From: Apteryx mantelli
Lineage: Eukaryota; Chordata; Aves; Apterygiformes; Apterygidae
Direction of reading: 5' to 3'
Assembly: GCF_036417845.1 (NCBI RefSeq)
Contig: NC_089980.1
Coordinates: 112,121,169 to 112,185,168, forward strand
DNA length: 64,000 nt
A program made the position numbers and the translations under genes. The notes under the pieces are model-generated. The model saw only the letters and a program-made list of their open reading frames with translations, was not told where the DNA came from and did no database searches. Shown piece after piece: positions 1-13,900 of this stretch (position 1 is its first letter; each line of letters opens with the position of its first letter).

Positions 1-300
1 CAAAAGGGAGCAAAATAAGCCTGCACAGGTGATGCTAGTAGTGATTTATAAACATCTGCTTCCAAATTTTGATTTTGTTATGGTGTAGGATTTTGATTAT
101 GACTTTCTAAGTTTTTTAAAACCTCAAAATCAAAACCAAAGTCACTCTTATGTTTAATGATATTGATTTCCCCAAAACATCCACGAGAGCTCTCTGAAAA
201 AACAGGATCCACAACACAGGTCTGAAGCGCTAGATCCAACTGGTGAGAGGTTGTTACTTCCTATGCAGGTGATGCAGTGTAGGCCATAGACGCAGACTTT

Positions 301-350
301 CCTAATTAATAATTTCAAAGAATTTCCTAATTGATAATTTCAAAGAATTT
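301..350. repeat. tandem duplication, 2 x 25 bp
   Basis: Two adjacent 25-bp copies (301-325 and 326-350), both starting cctaatt and ending caaagaattt, differ at a single base (aa/ga). This is a recent small tandem duplication in intron sequence. Confidence 0.9.
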
Positions 351-1928
351 GCTCCATAGTTCTCTGTTGAGGTTGAGGGAAAGAGCATGGTCAGCTGGGT
401 CTTGGGCTGGGCAGCACTGCTCTAGGTGGATCCTCAGGCATTTTAGCTCCCTGACTGACCAGTTTCTAACTTGGGAGGTGGAACTTTCATAAGCTTATAA
501 CTTAGCGCAGACTGTGTGATCTCTTAAAAACAAAGCTATTCCTGTGCCAACTTTGAGAGTGTAAAGCTACAAGAATGTCTCCATGAAGTTGTTGTTAGAA
601 TTGTTGAATATTAGCATAAGATAGCATTTTCTTCCTCAAAACTTGTTCTTGGAAGTGGCCAAACCCATTTTTGCTGAAACTTTCCAGAACAATCCAGCCT
701 GAGGCCTGGACAAGGCATGGAAAATATAAGATCCAGCAGTTAAAGGTTGACAAAATAATGAACAACTGAAAGTAGGGACTTATGATGGAAATTGTTAGGG
801 ACCTTTAACTCTAGGTGTCATTTGCAGCTTTGCTTATAATAAATGTGTCAGTAGCAATGTGAAAAGATGTCTGCAATAAGATAAAGGAATGCTGTATTAA
901 TATGCAGTATGTTTGGCCATAAATTGCATCTCAATACATTTCAGGAGAAAAGCTTTTTTTTTTTTTTTCTGAATTAATTTTGTAAATAAATGAAACAGAA
1001 AATTATAGACTTTAATGTAACAGTGACACCCTGTGGTCAGTAGTGATGGAGTTGTCTTTGAAAAGTATTGTTTTCTTCTGTGATACCATTTAGCAAGAAC
1101 GGAGAGAAAAAGAAGCAAAAAGGAAATGTAATTGGCTTGCAGTATTTCCACAAAAAGAGATGTTATCCCATTTTCCTGCTTTACATGTAAAAATATATAC
1201 TCGATTCAGTTACTAATACAGCTCAGTTACTAAAATAGTACTTGTTTGTATGCTTTTGTCTTATTGAAATAAAAGGGAATGGCAAACCTTGATTTTAGAT
1301 AACTTGGTGATATAACTCATGGAAGGGTCTCTGTGGGCACAGCCACCTTACAAAGTGTTTGCTAGCATAGTTATTTATATTATGGTAATCTATACCTCTA
1401 CAGGAAAGATGCCAGGAGAGAGATTTTTTCCCTGAAGTTATACTGAGTAGTGACGGGTAACAGACCGAAGCTATTGAGACACAATATATGACAGTGTCAC
1501 AGCATGTCAAGAGTGCCAGTTAGGCACTGACAGGGCTGCAAGATTGGGCAATTTGAATTTTTAGTCTTGTGGCAGCTTCTGTGTGGACAATCTTTGACTT
1601 AATGTGTGCTGCTCTTCCTTGCACTTCTTCCTCTCTTTCTTTCTTGTGCAAATGCTGAACTAATATAGTGGTATGTTGTTGTATCTAAATGCACCTGACT
1701 TCAAGGCACTGTGGTACTGATCTTCACAATGCTGTGGTCCCTAAAGTTTCTGGGATCTGTTCCTATTTTGTGCATATACAGTAGCATACCTGGGATATTG
1801 CTTCCTGCCTAGACCTCCTAGATACTTCATAAGTGCAAATGATAAAAAATGAAAAAGACAAAAAGAATCCAGAATATAGGTTTCAAAACCTCATAATTAA
1901 AAAAAAAATCCTAATTTATATGAAACCT

Positions 1929-1972
1929 GGTTTATAGTTTCTGATTTATAGGTTTATAGTTTCTAATTTATA
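1929..1972. repeat. tandem duplication, 2 x 22 bp
   Basis: Two adjacent 22-bp copies (1929-1950 and 1951-1972), starting ggtttatagtttct, differ at one base. Confidence 0.88.
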
Positions 1973-4900
1973 GGCTAAGCATGTCTGTAGTTAGTGATGC
2001 TGAACTGGCCATTTTTGAGAGAGAGACAAAGTTACATTTCTATCAGATGAAAACAGGCTTAAGATGAGTAAAGCAGCAGTCTGACTGTCCCAACAAGAAG
2101 TTAAGGGGAGGGAGGCAGTAAAGCAAACTGAGAAACATGAAGCATTTATTATTCACTGGCAATAATGGTTTCCTGTTAAAATTGGCCATTTGACAAAAAT
2201 GATGAATTTAATTCCTTGCTCTTCCATTGGGGAGCTAGGAAGTTAACATGGGACAGCAGCAAAAAGTCTTCTGCCTTCTCCAGAGAGTAAGCTAAAGCCA
2301 GCCAAAGCTAAAGTTTGGAAGGAGTTCAGGAGTCACTATTAGGGATTTAGTGATTATCAAACCTCCACAAGTGTCAGAAGAGACTGGAGCACTTAAGTTG
2401 TCCAGGACGCCAAGCCATTGTTCACCCACACACATCTCCATACATAAGCAGCTCAGTGAGTGCTCATCTTGAACATATCCTATGAAACAGCTGCAGTGCA
2501 AATTCTCATGAATCGCAGTACAATTTAGTGCCTGTCAGAAAGTGACAATGAGACTGTGGGCTTTTTAAGGATATCATATTGACAGTGAATGTTTTGCGAG
2601 CTCAGACTGCTGAAAGGCTTGCCACTCATTATCTCCTCTAAAAGCCTGACAAGTATTGTACATGTGATGGAGTATGAGGCCTTGTTTTACACTCTACCTT
2701 GATTTTTAGCTCTTCCTTTAGAACCCATTATGCTTTTCAAGGGCTGTAAAAGCAAACAGCTTCATAGCTGCTCAAACTTGCAAAGAAGTTATTTATTAGG
2801 TGCGATTTCAGACTCTGTGCTGGGACAGGCTAGGCTGTAATATTAACCCCAAAATTAGTTAGTAGTGCTGCTGAAGGATGTTTTCAAACATCTGTTTTTA
2901 GCGCTGTAAGAGTGAAGCTTGGAGCATGGATTATTTAAGGACTTTTTGAATGGGGCCGTGCTGGAGGTGAACTGCAGTGATTCCGCACATGAATCAGAAA
3001 ATGTACTGTATTCACTTGTCACTGAAAGAAGTACCTCACGCAAGAAGCACCTGAGCCTGCTGCTGAAATAGCCATATATTGGAATAGGCATTTTATCAAA
3101 AGTGTTTTAAAGAGAACTTCTAAGCACAATATCTTAAAAGTAAAGAGCCATCCACTCATTACATATTAAGAGCACTGATTTGAAGGCGTGTTAGACTTGG
3201 AAGTTAGTCTGAGCTGCTGTCTATAGCACCAGGAATATTAAGACCTTGTCTGCAACTGGCTGAATGTTAAAATGATAAATCCATCCTAATGTAGATACAA
3301 TTACAGAGGCATAACACATTTATACCCTACTTCTGGGAAGTAATGGTTTGAAGTGTCTCATACTAACATGAAAGCAGCTGTACAGAGATGTTACTGATGT
3401 AAAGCTGTGAACAGGCTTTCTCTTCTTTGTTTAGCCAGAACAGTTGATGGTTTATTGACCACAGACCAACCATTGCCTGTCATCTGAAGGTTACTGCTCC
3501 CACTGCTTAGCCAGCAGAAAGCATCACTTTAATGCTCTTGCATCCACATAGGGAAAATTGTCTGAGCTTGTGCCAGCTTCCAGTGAAGGTAGTTTGAATT
3601 AACTCAGATGAGGCTGCCTGAGAATATTAAGGTTTGCTTCAACAAAGGCATGTACTTCATGTTACTTTTATGTTGCCTACATTGCTGTGAGACCTAGTAC
3701 CACACCAGATAAATGAACACTTTCAGTAGATACTAATAAGCATTACGTACTTCCATATTATGAGATTTCCATTCCAAATTCTCCCCAGCTTTCAGCTGGC
3801 ATTCTTTACTGCCTGTTTTCAGAAGCCAGTTTAATTGTCACCAAATACAGCTTTTAGCTGATATTTTCCCCATTTTTGCACAAAGGCAAGTGTTTCACAA
3901 GATGATTCACTAGCATTAGAAAGTGACTGCTTGTGTGATACTGAAGCTGTTCCTTAGTCTGTTGATAAGCCTTGGGAGCTTGACAGCTGTGATGTACCTC
4001 AGCACATTATTTATCTATAACTTTTATCTCCATGTAAAAGTTACTGAAAATGAGTACAGCAAGGAGAATGCTCCCTGTTTAGCAGTTATGTCATAATCTG
4101 CCAGCTGGAGGGAACATGGGGGACATGGAATCCTTCTACGTTTTCCTCTTTGAAACACTCATATCTGATGGAAATTGTCATTTCTGATGGAAGTCTGAAA
4201 ATCACATTGAGAGAGAAGACTTGATAGTGGGATGCATACTCATTTCATACTGGCGCATCTACATGTTACTTTCCCTTACTTCTTCGCCGGATCTTTTTCT
4301 GTAGCTGGAGTCTTTTCAGTAAGAGGCCTTAGGTGTGATTCTGCAGAGACACTTGCAAGACTGACAGCTGCCATTTTGAGCTCAAAGCAATAACTTACAG
4401 AATAAATGCATGAATCTTAGCAACTAGTGCAAAAGAGACAGAATTTCTAGTTGAAAGCTGTCATAAACTCATATCCTCTGTGTATTGGATGCAGATGTGT
4501 TGTAGAACACATTTTCTGACCAGTGAGTTATACAAACAAAGTGTGACAAGTGACTGAAATGTGAAACATGTACTTTGGTGATTCACTCCATAATTTACAG
4601 ATTAGTGTACTTTTAAGTACAATATCCCTGCTTAAAGAGCCCCATTGTGTGAACAATATGAAACAATACTGTCTTACCTGTCACGGTTATGCACTTTGTG
4701 TCCTTTGAGGTCTTTATTAGAGGCTGTGAGCAGCTACCTACCTCAAGGTAATTTTCCCTGTTCTAGAGTAGGACCTGGGACAATGCTCCTTTGTGTTACT
4801 CTTACTATCACCCCCCAGAACTGCTGGAACTTTAAACACCTTATGAGACCAATGATAAGACTATGGAAAGCACTGTTAAAACAAGAAGCAAATACAACAA

Positions 4901-6177
4901 AGCCTAAGGGAAGATTATTTCAGAACTAAAAAAACCCTCCCAAATATAAAGTGAGGCTGACGGGTATATTTGGAAAGGGAACTTATCAACTGCAACATGT
5001 AGTGCATAATCTTTTGGTTACCTTGCCAGCTAGTCGTATTCATGGCTGTGAGCAAGAAACTCAGACTCCTAGTTGAACTTACAGGAACAGTTAAGTTCCT
5101 CAGAATGAGAGCAACAGAAATCAGCTTGCTGTACAGTGAGGTCTCTGATTTATTGATCGGTTATTTTTCCAAGCCTTAATTTAAATGAGCAAGCTTAACA
5201 CTGTACATGAAGAATTCCCTTAAAAAATATTCAAAGTGAAGATTAGAATCTATGTCCATGGAGAACTTCCATGATATCCAAGCTATTCAGTTATTCCAAG
5301 CACCTTCAAAATTGGAGCCTTTGTCTGCTTCTCCAAGACAAAGCAGAGAGAAGTTTATTTCTGGGGGACTGTGTTTCCTCTAGATTGGTGGCTACTAAAA
5401 ACAAAGGGTCAGACTCACCAGATTAAAGTTCTTTAAACATTCTTTTCCAATTAATTTGAACTCATAAACTCTTTAACAGATGTGCCAAAATATAATTTTT
5501 CCTTAAACTGTAGTGTTTAACATGGGTGAAAATACCTTGTAGTCTTCCCCTAAAACTAGAACAAAAAAACTTCCACAAAATTATTTACATACTGGTTTCA
5601 TGACCTCTGATAAAGAGGAAAGACAAAGAAAATCAGAAGAGAAAATGCTAAGAGGGACATTCTTCATGGAAGGAAGGATAGCCATTAATATAAAATACAT
5701 TTTAGAGGATAGATGTCCCAAAATCTTTTGGAAGACACAGTCAGATGCTCATATTAAGACTTCCAGCTTACAAATGCTTGTATATATGCTTAAAATTACA
5801 CATTTGAATAAACATATTGATTGTGTTTGGTTGTGTGTAAGCCTTTGCAGGATTAGATGCAGGCTACTTAAAAACTACATGTAGAGATGTGGAGAGAAAA
5901 TGTGAAACTGTGTTTGGCTCTAAAACAGCATTGTCTTATCTGCCAAAAATCACATGAAATGGGCCGTTGGTTCTTTGTTCCATATCCTGTGTTTGAAGAC
6001 TCTTGCCTTATAAAGATGTCAGGACTGAGGCCATTATAGTGAATTTCCACTGAGGAAGATGTCCATTTATGGAGAAATATCCATTTTATCTATGGTAACT
6101 AGCATAGTCTAATGTTTATGAATAATTATAAATAATAATCTCTGCTGATGTTGCGTTATTGTGCTATTATTTTCCAG

Positions 6178-6303
6178 ATGGGAGTTGCTGTTGTGGATTC
6201 ATCTGTTGCTGGATTGGGCGGTTGTCCCTATGCAAAAGGTGCTACTGGAAATGTGGCCACAGAGGATGTGATATACATGCTTAATGGTTTGGGGATCAAT
6301 ACA
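6178..6303 (+). CDS. HMGCLL1: HMGCLL1 penultimate coding exon
   Basis: The exon is bounded by the acceptor tattttccag (ending 6177) and the donor GTAAGA (6304). Its 126 nt hold 42 whole codons, starting [10 protein letters not shown] and ending NGLGINT. It contains the HMG-CoA lyase signature [11 protein letters not shown], including the active-site cysteine of the mobile glycine-rich loop. The first ATG here is an internal methionine after the splice site, not a start codon. Confidence 0.95.
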
Positions 6304-9300
6304 GTAAGATATCCTCACTTTTTAGTTTTTGAAACTTTAAGAGAAAAAAATATTTTTCTACCAAACATAAGATTCATGCCTGACAATTGCTTATGATATA
6401 CAAGAAGATGTTGAGAGAAAATGGTAGTTTTGCCAGCTCAGTGTTTTAACATTGCTTGACATATAACATGACTAATGTTTTCTACACTAGCAATAGTCAA
6501 AACTAATTTGACTATTTGACAGGAATTTGAATTAACCCTCTCTCTCCATAGGTAGAGATATGATGAATTCAGTAGCAATTGCTTTGAGTCAATGCTCTGC
6601 CTCAATCACCACAAAAAATTCACTAGTGTAGACATTGCCCCAGAAGGCTAATCGTCTCTTCAGTGGAAAGACAAAGGAGATCTCTGCTTTGGACAAAGGG
6701 GATCACAGAGCTTTGGATTTGGTTCATAGTGCTTATTAATATTTTGTCAAAATTTTCTGTCTTCAAAGTAGAAAAAGAATAGTGGTATTTGGAGCCAAAG
6801 CACAGGACAGTGCTTTTTGCCATTGTGCAAAATCTGTTATTGCCTCGAACAGTGGTGGCTGACTTCTGCAAGCTTCCAAATCATTTTTATTTCCAGCCCT
6901 GTTCTTAGAGGAGAGGCCAAGGCAACTCATCTGCATGAGCTGCACTTAATGAACCTTACCAGTAAGCCTCCTCCTTTCAGCAGCACACATCTAGTATCCC
7001 CACTTGGGCTGGCACATTAATTATTCAGTATTCCTGGGAATCTGGTAATACTGCCTCCTCCAATGGATGTGGTCTCTGGTCTTCCTGTTGGTCATCATTA
7101 TTCTAGAAATGTGGCGTAATGAGTTTTTACTAACTCAAGCAATACAATGACTTTACATTTAACTTAGACATTGACTTTGAAAGAGTCAAGTTCAAAGGAG
7201 AACATGTAAAGAGCTGCCAAAAATGGAACTTGTGTGGTTTGTATTTAAATTATTGTAGGAAGAAATTTAAAAAGCCCGATTTCTGGCATACAAAAATCTA
7301 AGTTATTGCGGAGCTGTAGTTTTTGTAGTTCAATGTGGCAGGCATGCTAACAATCTTCCTCAGCATAAAAGGATCATGGAACTTGTCTCCAAATCGTACA
7401 TCCCCTGTGAACTCTTAAATCATATTCAGTACCTTACAGAGTGCAATGTAATGCTTATCTGCTTTCATGTGCTTCTTAGGGAGTTCTGATTAGATGTCAG
7501 ATAACTGTATAGGAAAAATTTAATCACAAGTGCCCATTATATAAGTGGACTCTGTTTTGAACTGTTTAGAGGTGCTGTGGGGTTGCTTTTTTCACAAAGA
7601 ATGTGTTTGTTCTTTTAAAATAACACAGTTCTTTGGAGTGAGGAGGAGAAATCATGCATTTCACTTCAGACTGTTTATGTTGCTGTGCACCCTTCAAACT
7701 TAGGCTTTTAGTATACTCTTTTCTTAGACAAAATACCCATTGACTTTTCTAACTGATTGTTAGCAAAAGGAATCAATTAGATAAAATGGTCCTGATTAAA
7801 TCAATGTACCTGGTTCCGGGTTGGTTGATAAGATTTACTAAATTGTGAACAAACTGGTCTCCAGGCAGGAATCTAACTGGTCCTAAAGGCTGATATAAAA
7901 TCTTGTGAAGATAAGTGTCCTTTTCCCCACTGTCAAACATATTTAGTTCTCCCCCTTTTTTATTTTTAGATTATGCAATAGTAAAACACAAGACTTTGCT
8001 TCTTGACCCTTTTGTGTCCCATTAAGAAGAGACAAATTCCCAAACAGAGATGTGGAGCCTCAAAATTATTATATTAATATATGAAGTTTGGTCTTGTCGT
8101 GTTGATTCTTGGTACTATGGTCAATTTGGTAATCATTATCAAAACAGTCTGTTTATATGTCCCTTTTTGTATAATGGCACATACTGAAATTATAATTACT
8201 AATGGCGTCCATTTCCAAGGAGCTCGTTCTCTTGTTCCTTTCGGCTATGCACTAAAGCTCTCATTTGGTGAGAAGCTGAGGTCTTTTTACAGCTGAAGAC
8301 TAAAGTCACTTCAAGTGTCAGCAAAAGGATAGACAATATTTAAGTGTTCATTATTATGTTCAGATTGACTGGATGCATCAAAATAATAATTAATGTTTGT
8401 TTTATAGCGTTCTTTGGAAGGTATAACCAAAAAGTAGCATGTGAAATTAATCTCTAGCAGGGTAAAGGTGAAGTAAATTTCTAGAAGAGTCCATCTACAA
8501 AGAGACTGATTTGTTGTACCATGGTAAATGAATAGACAATTATGTAATAGATCATTAATGCTTCTGAAAATTTGTAGAGAGATGTACTTTATATGAAGAC
8601 AGTTTCTATATGGTTCCTATGTAATTACAGTAATAGTACTTGTGGTTATGATGCCTTCAAAGTGCTTAGCAAACAATAAGCCTTTCTGAGAAGCAACTAT
8701 TAGCCTCACATTACAGGCAGCAAACCCAAAGTCCAGAGAGATAATAGAATTGGTATTTATGAATGCTGAATGAGAACTGATTAACTGAAGTCAATGGGAG
8801 TTAAAGGATTTTGCCTGTTTCTTACAGGGTTCCAACTTAGGTTGCTTGTCCAAGATCAGAGACACTATTGGAGATATATGTGTTTGCTTGTGTTTCATGG
8901 TATCAGAGAATAATTCTGAGTATGTGGAGTGGTTACCAAACACATTCAAGCGCATTTCTGAACATCTAACTGAAGACATGTTATTTTGACACAAGAACCT
9001 TACAAACCTTTGTCACTACTCTTTTCTCACCCCCGTTTGTGAATCATGCTTGTAAATGCTGGGTTTTGGGCCCTCATGGTAATCCTCTTTGGTTCATGAC
9101 ACTTAAGAAAATTTAAATGGCAGAGATGCTTGTATTCCATTTAATGAATGTGAACTGTGAACATATGTTTCTTATCAGCACATATCACATTATGCAGTGT
9201 TAAAGTGCTGAAAATGTGAATTTTCTATAGCTGTTTTTTTTTTTTATTTTGGCATCTTCCATTACCTAACTACCAGGTATGTCTATGGTGGCATGTTTCT

Positions 9301-10784
9301 CATTCCTTCCTGGTAAAAAAGCACAGATGCTCTAAGAATTTTTTAGATTACATTATGAACAATAGTGCTTTACAAACTAAAGCTAAGTAATGACCAATAA
9401 AGGATAAACAGAATGAGCTGAAATCACCCCTGTTGTAACTCTGTAATGATGTCAGAGTTATAAAAGGATGTATTTGAACAATATGTTTTAGATGGTGCTA
9501 AGTACTAGAGATGATCAGAAACTTTGAAACATTTGTTTTGAATTAAAAATGCTTTTGATTCTATTTCCATGAAATAATTTCTATTCTCATTAACATTTCT
9601 AGCTGACCACAAGGGTGGAAAAGACAAAGATTATTGTAGAACATGGAAATAAGTGCTAGATCCAATAAAGGGTTTAAGCAACTGAATCAGGTCTATGCAC
9701 TACTAGACTGTAGTGCATAAATCCATAAGTGTTATGAAAGTGTATTTCCAATGCAATACATCTTGTACTCTTTAATGCCAGTGACACACTTCCCCCAGTT
9801 TTATGTAACTGTCTGCTCAGTGTATTGACAATTCAAAATCCCTTTTTTTGCATCCCTTCTGCAGAAACTTTACTGGCTTCTAAATCCCAGTCTTTGGAAC
9901 AAGTACTTATATCATTTTTGTGATCTAACTCTAAAACTTTAACTCTACATGAGTAGTTCAGGAGACTAATAACAAAGTATTTTTTCTGCCTTGATCAGTG
10001 ATCTGATTGCACTTCAGCAATCAAGAGGTACCAATGTCTTATGTCATTTAAAAAAAACAGTTGATTGCTCAAGGAACATTTTTTTAGCCAGGACCGATCA
10101 ATCATCTGCACATTTTTTTGCTCACTTGTGTTAGTAATGTAAATTGTAATTTTAAATTGAAGAGAACTTCTTCAAGAAGAAGATTATATTTATTTAAGAG
10201 AATGCAGGATCCCATTTCTCACTGGTGTCAGTTGCCAATTCAAGTGTAAGTCTCCTCCGTTTTCTTGAGCTGTGAATGGGATACTTTACTTATAAACATG
10301 AAGTTTCATAGTTTTCAGTGATAAATAAGTACAGTACGTATTTTGATACTGCACTTTTCTTCTAGTTTCTTCTAGTTGTTATTCCAGGTGTCTATTCCAG
10401 TTTCTTCTGCCTTTGAAAAATATTACTAGAGTATTCCACACACTGCTGTTAGGACAAGGAATCACCCTCAGAATGGCAGAACTCTTCAAACATTAAGAAA
10501 CTGGTTATTGTGTAAGCCAGTAGAACTCTACTCATCTCCATAATTTCCCTGTGCTATATATCGTACCCATTGTTTGCAAAAATTAGAATCTAGACCCAGA
10601 CAACATGCAGTTTAAGCATTTTCAGTGTGTGTATTTATTATTCTTAACATTTTTTACCTCTGTTTTTTAGGGAGTAAATCTTTACACAGTGATGGAAGCT
10701 GGGAATTTCATCTGTACAGCTTTGAATAAGAAAACAAACTCAAAGGTTGCACAAGCTTCCTTCAATATTGGAACAAGCAATTAA
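6178..10784 (+). CDS. HMGCLL1: HMG-CoA lyase-like protein, 3' part of gene (two last coding exons)
   Basis: Spliced gene, joined 6178-6303 and 10671-10784; the earlier exons lie before the window. The two exons give 79 residues with no frame break (42 + 37 codons, phase 0 junction) that match the end of the HMG-CoA lyase TIM barrel. This enzyme family splits 3-hydroxy-3-methylglutaryl-CoA into acetyl-CoA and acetoacetate, the last step of leucine breakdown and ketone body formation. The family signature [11 protein letters not shown] with its catalytic cysteine is in the first exon. The protein ends in GTSN, so it lacks the CKL-type peroxisomal signal of mitochondrial/peroxisomal HMGCL. With the neighbouring GFRAL and HCRTR2 genes this points to the extramitochondrial paralogue HMGCLL1. 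It is transcribed towards GFRAL (tail to tail). Confidence 0.93.
6304..10670 (+). other. HMGCLL1 last intron
   Basis: A GT-AG intron of 4,367 nt. No coding exon is seen. Positions 8640-8770 resemble an old MIR/L2-type SINE relic. Open frames at 6817-7020 and 8081-8296 are short and lack family resemblance. Confidence 0.85.
8645..8770 (-). repeat. possible MIR/L2-like SINE relic
   Basis: The stretch has the order of the widespread vertebrate core motif read backwards: a 'caaagtgctt.gcaaac' start, then 'cattacaggcagcaaac' and 'ccagagagataatag'. The match is from memory and the copy is strongly decayed. Confidence 0.3.
10671..10784 (+). CDS. HMGCLL1: HMGCLL1 last coding exon with stop
   Basis: The exon follows a strong acceptor (cctctgttttttag, ending 10670). 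It encodes 37 residues from [19 protein letters not shown] to the stop TAA at 10782-10784. EAGNFIC.ALN and SKVAQA are conserved HMG-CoA lyase C-terminal segments. The chain ends SFNIGTSN, with no peroxisomal SKL/CKL signal. Confidence 0.95.
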   Translation, partial: GVNLYTVMEAGNFICTALNKKTNSKVAQASFNIGTSN

Positions 10785-10995
10785 ATGAAATATTTTTGCA
10801 AATTAATTTCATTTGTCATATACCTTGACCAAGGACATTTATATCAAGAAAACAAATTCAAGGAAACCATTTCAGTAGAGAACCAAAATAGAAGCCAGAT
10901 GTAATTTCTTATTATGGGAAGGGTTGCTGTACTCTAATGTCTTGTCAAGCATGGTCTGATTTGCAAGTAAGAAATAAATGACTGCACTACAGAAC
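10785..10995 (+). other. HMGCLL1: HMGCLL1 3' untranslated region (minimal estimate)
   Basis: AT-rich non-coding sequence runs from the stop codon to a canonical polyadenylation signal AATAAA at 10973-10978, so cleavage about 15-25 nt further on is likely. The right edge is an estimate; longer 3' ends cannot be excluded. Confidence 0.6.
10973..10978 (+). terminator. AATAAA polyadenylation signal of HMGCLL1
   Basis: Canonical AATAAA hexamer, 189 nt after the HMGCLL1 stop codon on the same strand. It is the first such signal downstream of the gene. Confidence 0.6.
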
Positions 10996-13900
10996 CATAA
11001 GCTTGGTACTTCTACAGAGGAGAAAATGTATACACACCAGGACATTTAACCGTGTATTTAAATTAAATGTAAATTCTTTTCAGAAAAATTGGTTAGAAGC
11101 AGAGAATACATAGTTAATTTTTATCAAGATGACTTTAGAACAGTACAAATATTTGCAGTAGTTTATGAGATCCCACATTGTGTGTGGCCTTTCTATTACG
11201 TGTTTTATTTATCTGGACTGTCACGCCCTATACTTTTTGTTTGTCAAGTCAGTCATGTTATGAACATGGAGCCACATCTGAATTCACCATAAGAAATTTT
11301 TAGCCATAACACTTTTATATTTTTATTTTGTTTAACATCTGTTAAATATATGGATGACTTTATCTTGTTCCAGGACTTTGTGGTGAATGGCAGCCTGCCA
11401 GATCCTCCAAATCCAATGCAAATTTCCTTATTTATTACATATGTTAAATTTGTTGTAGTTGCCTTTTTCATCAACTGTGTTAAAACCTAATTATATGAAG
11501 CAACTAAAAAATGGCAAGGCTTTCAGCCATTATTCAGCGTAGTAGTAGTGTAGAATGGGCTAGATTTTTGTCCAAAATCTTATCAAACATTTTGATTTTT
11601 CATTTTATAATCTATGAATTGACATTCTCACATCATAAATTGTGAATTTTTGAGGATGATAATACTCTGCTGGACTAGCTGACACAGAGAGAACCACCTA
11701 CAATTTTTCTCTGTGGTCTTGTGGTAGAGATACTGTACTTTTAAATGTCTTAGTTTGGCTGGATGGTGGTGAACTGCATTGTCATTTGTAGATCAATAAT
11801 GGACAAATTCAAAGAAGAGTCTTATTATCTCTATAAACTGTTCGAATGCTCCATGAAAATACTTTCATTTTTCAGCCTGAAGTGTGGCTACTGTTATTGA
11901 TTGTGCAGTATCCTTCAGTAATTCTCTGTGTGCTTAACCTTAATCTGTAGTTCTTCTGAAAATAATCTGTTAACATAGAAGTCCAAAACCCTGGACTATG
12001 ATCTTTTTCCATATAACTCCATTTTCCTCTGAAATATGAAAGGCTGGAAAAGGTAAGATGAAAGAAAGTGAAAGATAACATGTAAAGAAGGAAAAGGCTG
12101 AATCATAGTTGCCTGGAACTCAGCTCTGCCAAGTTACAGCTGAGTCTTAGCTTGCCTTTGAAATTCACAAGTGAACCTTTCCTGAGATCTTTTAGCCAGT
12201 ATTGTAGTTTAGAATTAGCACAGCTTAAGAAAGTCAAACTTGGCATGCCACATAACTTAAAGCTAGAAATTTCATACATTCCCTGTTTATGCTGTGATAA
12301 TGGTGAAAACCAATATAAACTACATTATTTCACTCTTCTCAGGGTAAGAGTTAAAGAATAAGCAAAGAAATCCTGCTTAGGTGAGACAGGAAATATCTTG
12401 TCTATCAATCCAAATTACTAAATTGCACCCCTTCTTGTGGCATCTAGTAAGAAGACTTACAAGGTCTCTTAAAAACATGGAGACCCTGATTTGCTTGATC
12501 TGCTCTGGATGCATAGCTGGTTCCCCACAGAAAATGCTCCACCCTTGTTTTCCCAAGATTTAACTGGGGCTTTGTGATTTAACAGTCACTATAGCCCTTA
12601 TATCAAATGTAAACTTTAATGTAACTGGGTCTTGAACCATCCATAGGTTTGAAAATTCTGTAATGGATTAAATTTGATAAAGTGAGGAACCCACAGCAGT
12701 ACTTAGGCTGTACTTATTCCAGTAATTAGTAGTTAAGCCTAACTGAGATGCCAGAATTGACATCTAAAGACACTCTAATTCAGATGCCATTTTCCCTTGA
12801 AAGTGCCTAACCACACTATAACACTGCTGTTTATCATACAATTTCCTCTTCAGTTTGCTTCTGCACATGCAAAAATTAGTTTATACTGAGCTGAAGTATC
12901 CATTGCACAGGTAAGGCCTAAGGAGTGTTCTTACATCCAAGATCTTGTGAGCATGTTTAACCCACATGAGCAGGATTGAGCTTCTCAAACAATGTAAGTT
13001 TTTCTTAGAAAAAAGTAGTTGTGGTGCAACCCACTTTGTAAATATTAGCCTGACTGTTGGACTAAACAATTGAAGATCTGAGATCAGCTTGCTACTCAGC
13101 CAGAAGGGGTTTAAACACACATTTTTTTGATATTGTTAATTAATGGATCTAACCACTAAGTTATATACAGAACTGAAAAAAACAAAAACAAAAACCACGT
13201 TCTAGTAAATCTGGATGAAGTTGTGCCCCTGTGTAGGACAGAATTAAAAATTCCTGAGACCAGAAAGATCATGAGAAAAAGCATCTCTGTAACAGATAAA
13301 GGTTTTGTCCTGGAAGATGGTGGTGAACTGAACTTATTTTGTCTGCTTTTTTTAGTAAGTATTCTAACTGCAATATTTTTAGTAAAAGTGAATGTTGCAC
13401 TACCACCCAACTTTTGCTTTGAAATGAGAGAATTAACTCTGCTCAGTTCTTTGAGAGAGGAGTTTTAGATATCTGTGTCCTAATGTACCACGAAGGATTC
13501 CTGACTTTGGCTCTAGGGGACCCTTAAACTCTAGAGAAGCTTTCAGATGTATCTCTGTGAATACCATATCATAGGCTTCTCAATGTCTGGGCTGTCCAGT
13601 TTACGATTCTAAGGGTCTTGACTCTCCATATGCTCTGAAACCGGATGCCTGCTTCATCACTGAGATGAACAACTTAAAATGCCTCAGTTCTTTATTGAGT
13701 CTATTCTAAAAACTACTTGGGAGCTTGTGGAGAGACTTAGGTTCAAGTCTGTTATTCTATAACGATGTGAGCAGTGGAAAAGATGAGCAGCCACATCTGG
13801 ATCCCGTACTTTACGCTCACATTCAGCTTCAGCCACATAGTGAGCTACAGTAATCCAGGGTGGAGGTCACAGATAGTTTGTCAGGATCATTATAAAGGAA

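Larger units (their letters stand above)
1..6177 (+). other. HMGCLL1 intron (partial), no exon found
   Basis: I looked for the preceding HMG-CoA lyase exon (HDTYGQALAN-type sequence) and did not find it, so the whole stretch reads as intron upstream of the exon at 6178. It holds two short tandem duplications (301-350 and 1929-1972) and is otherwise unremarkable AT-rich sequence. Confidence 0.65.
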
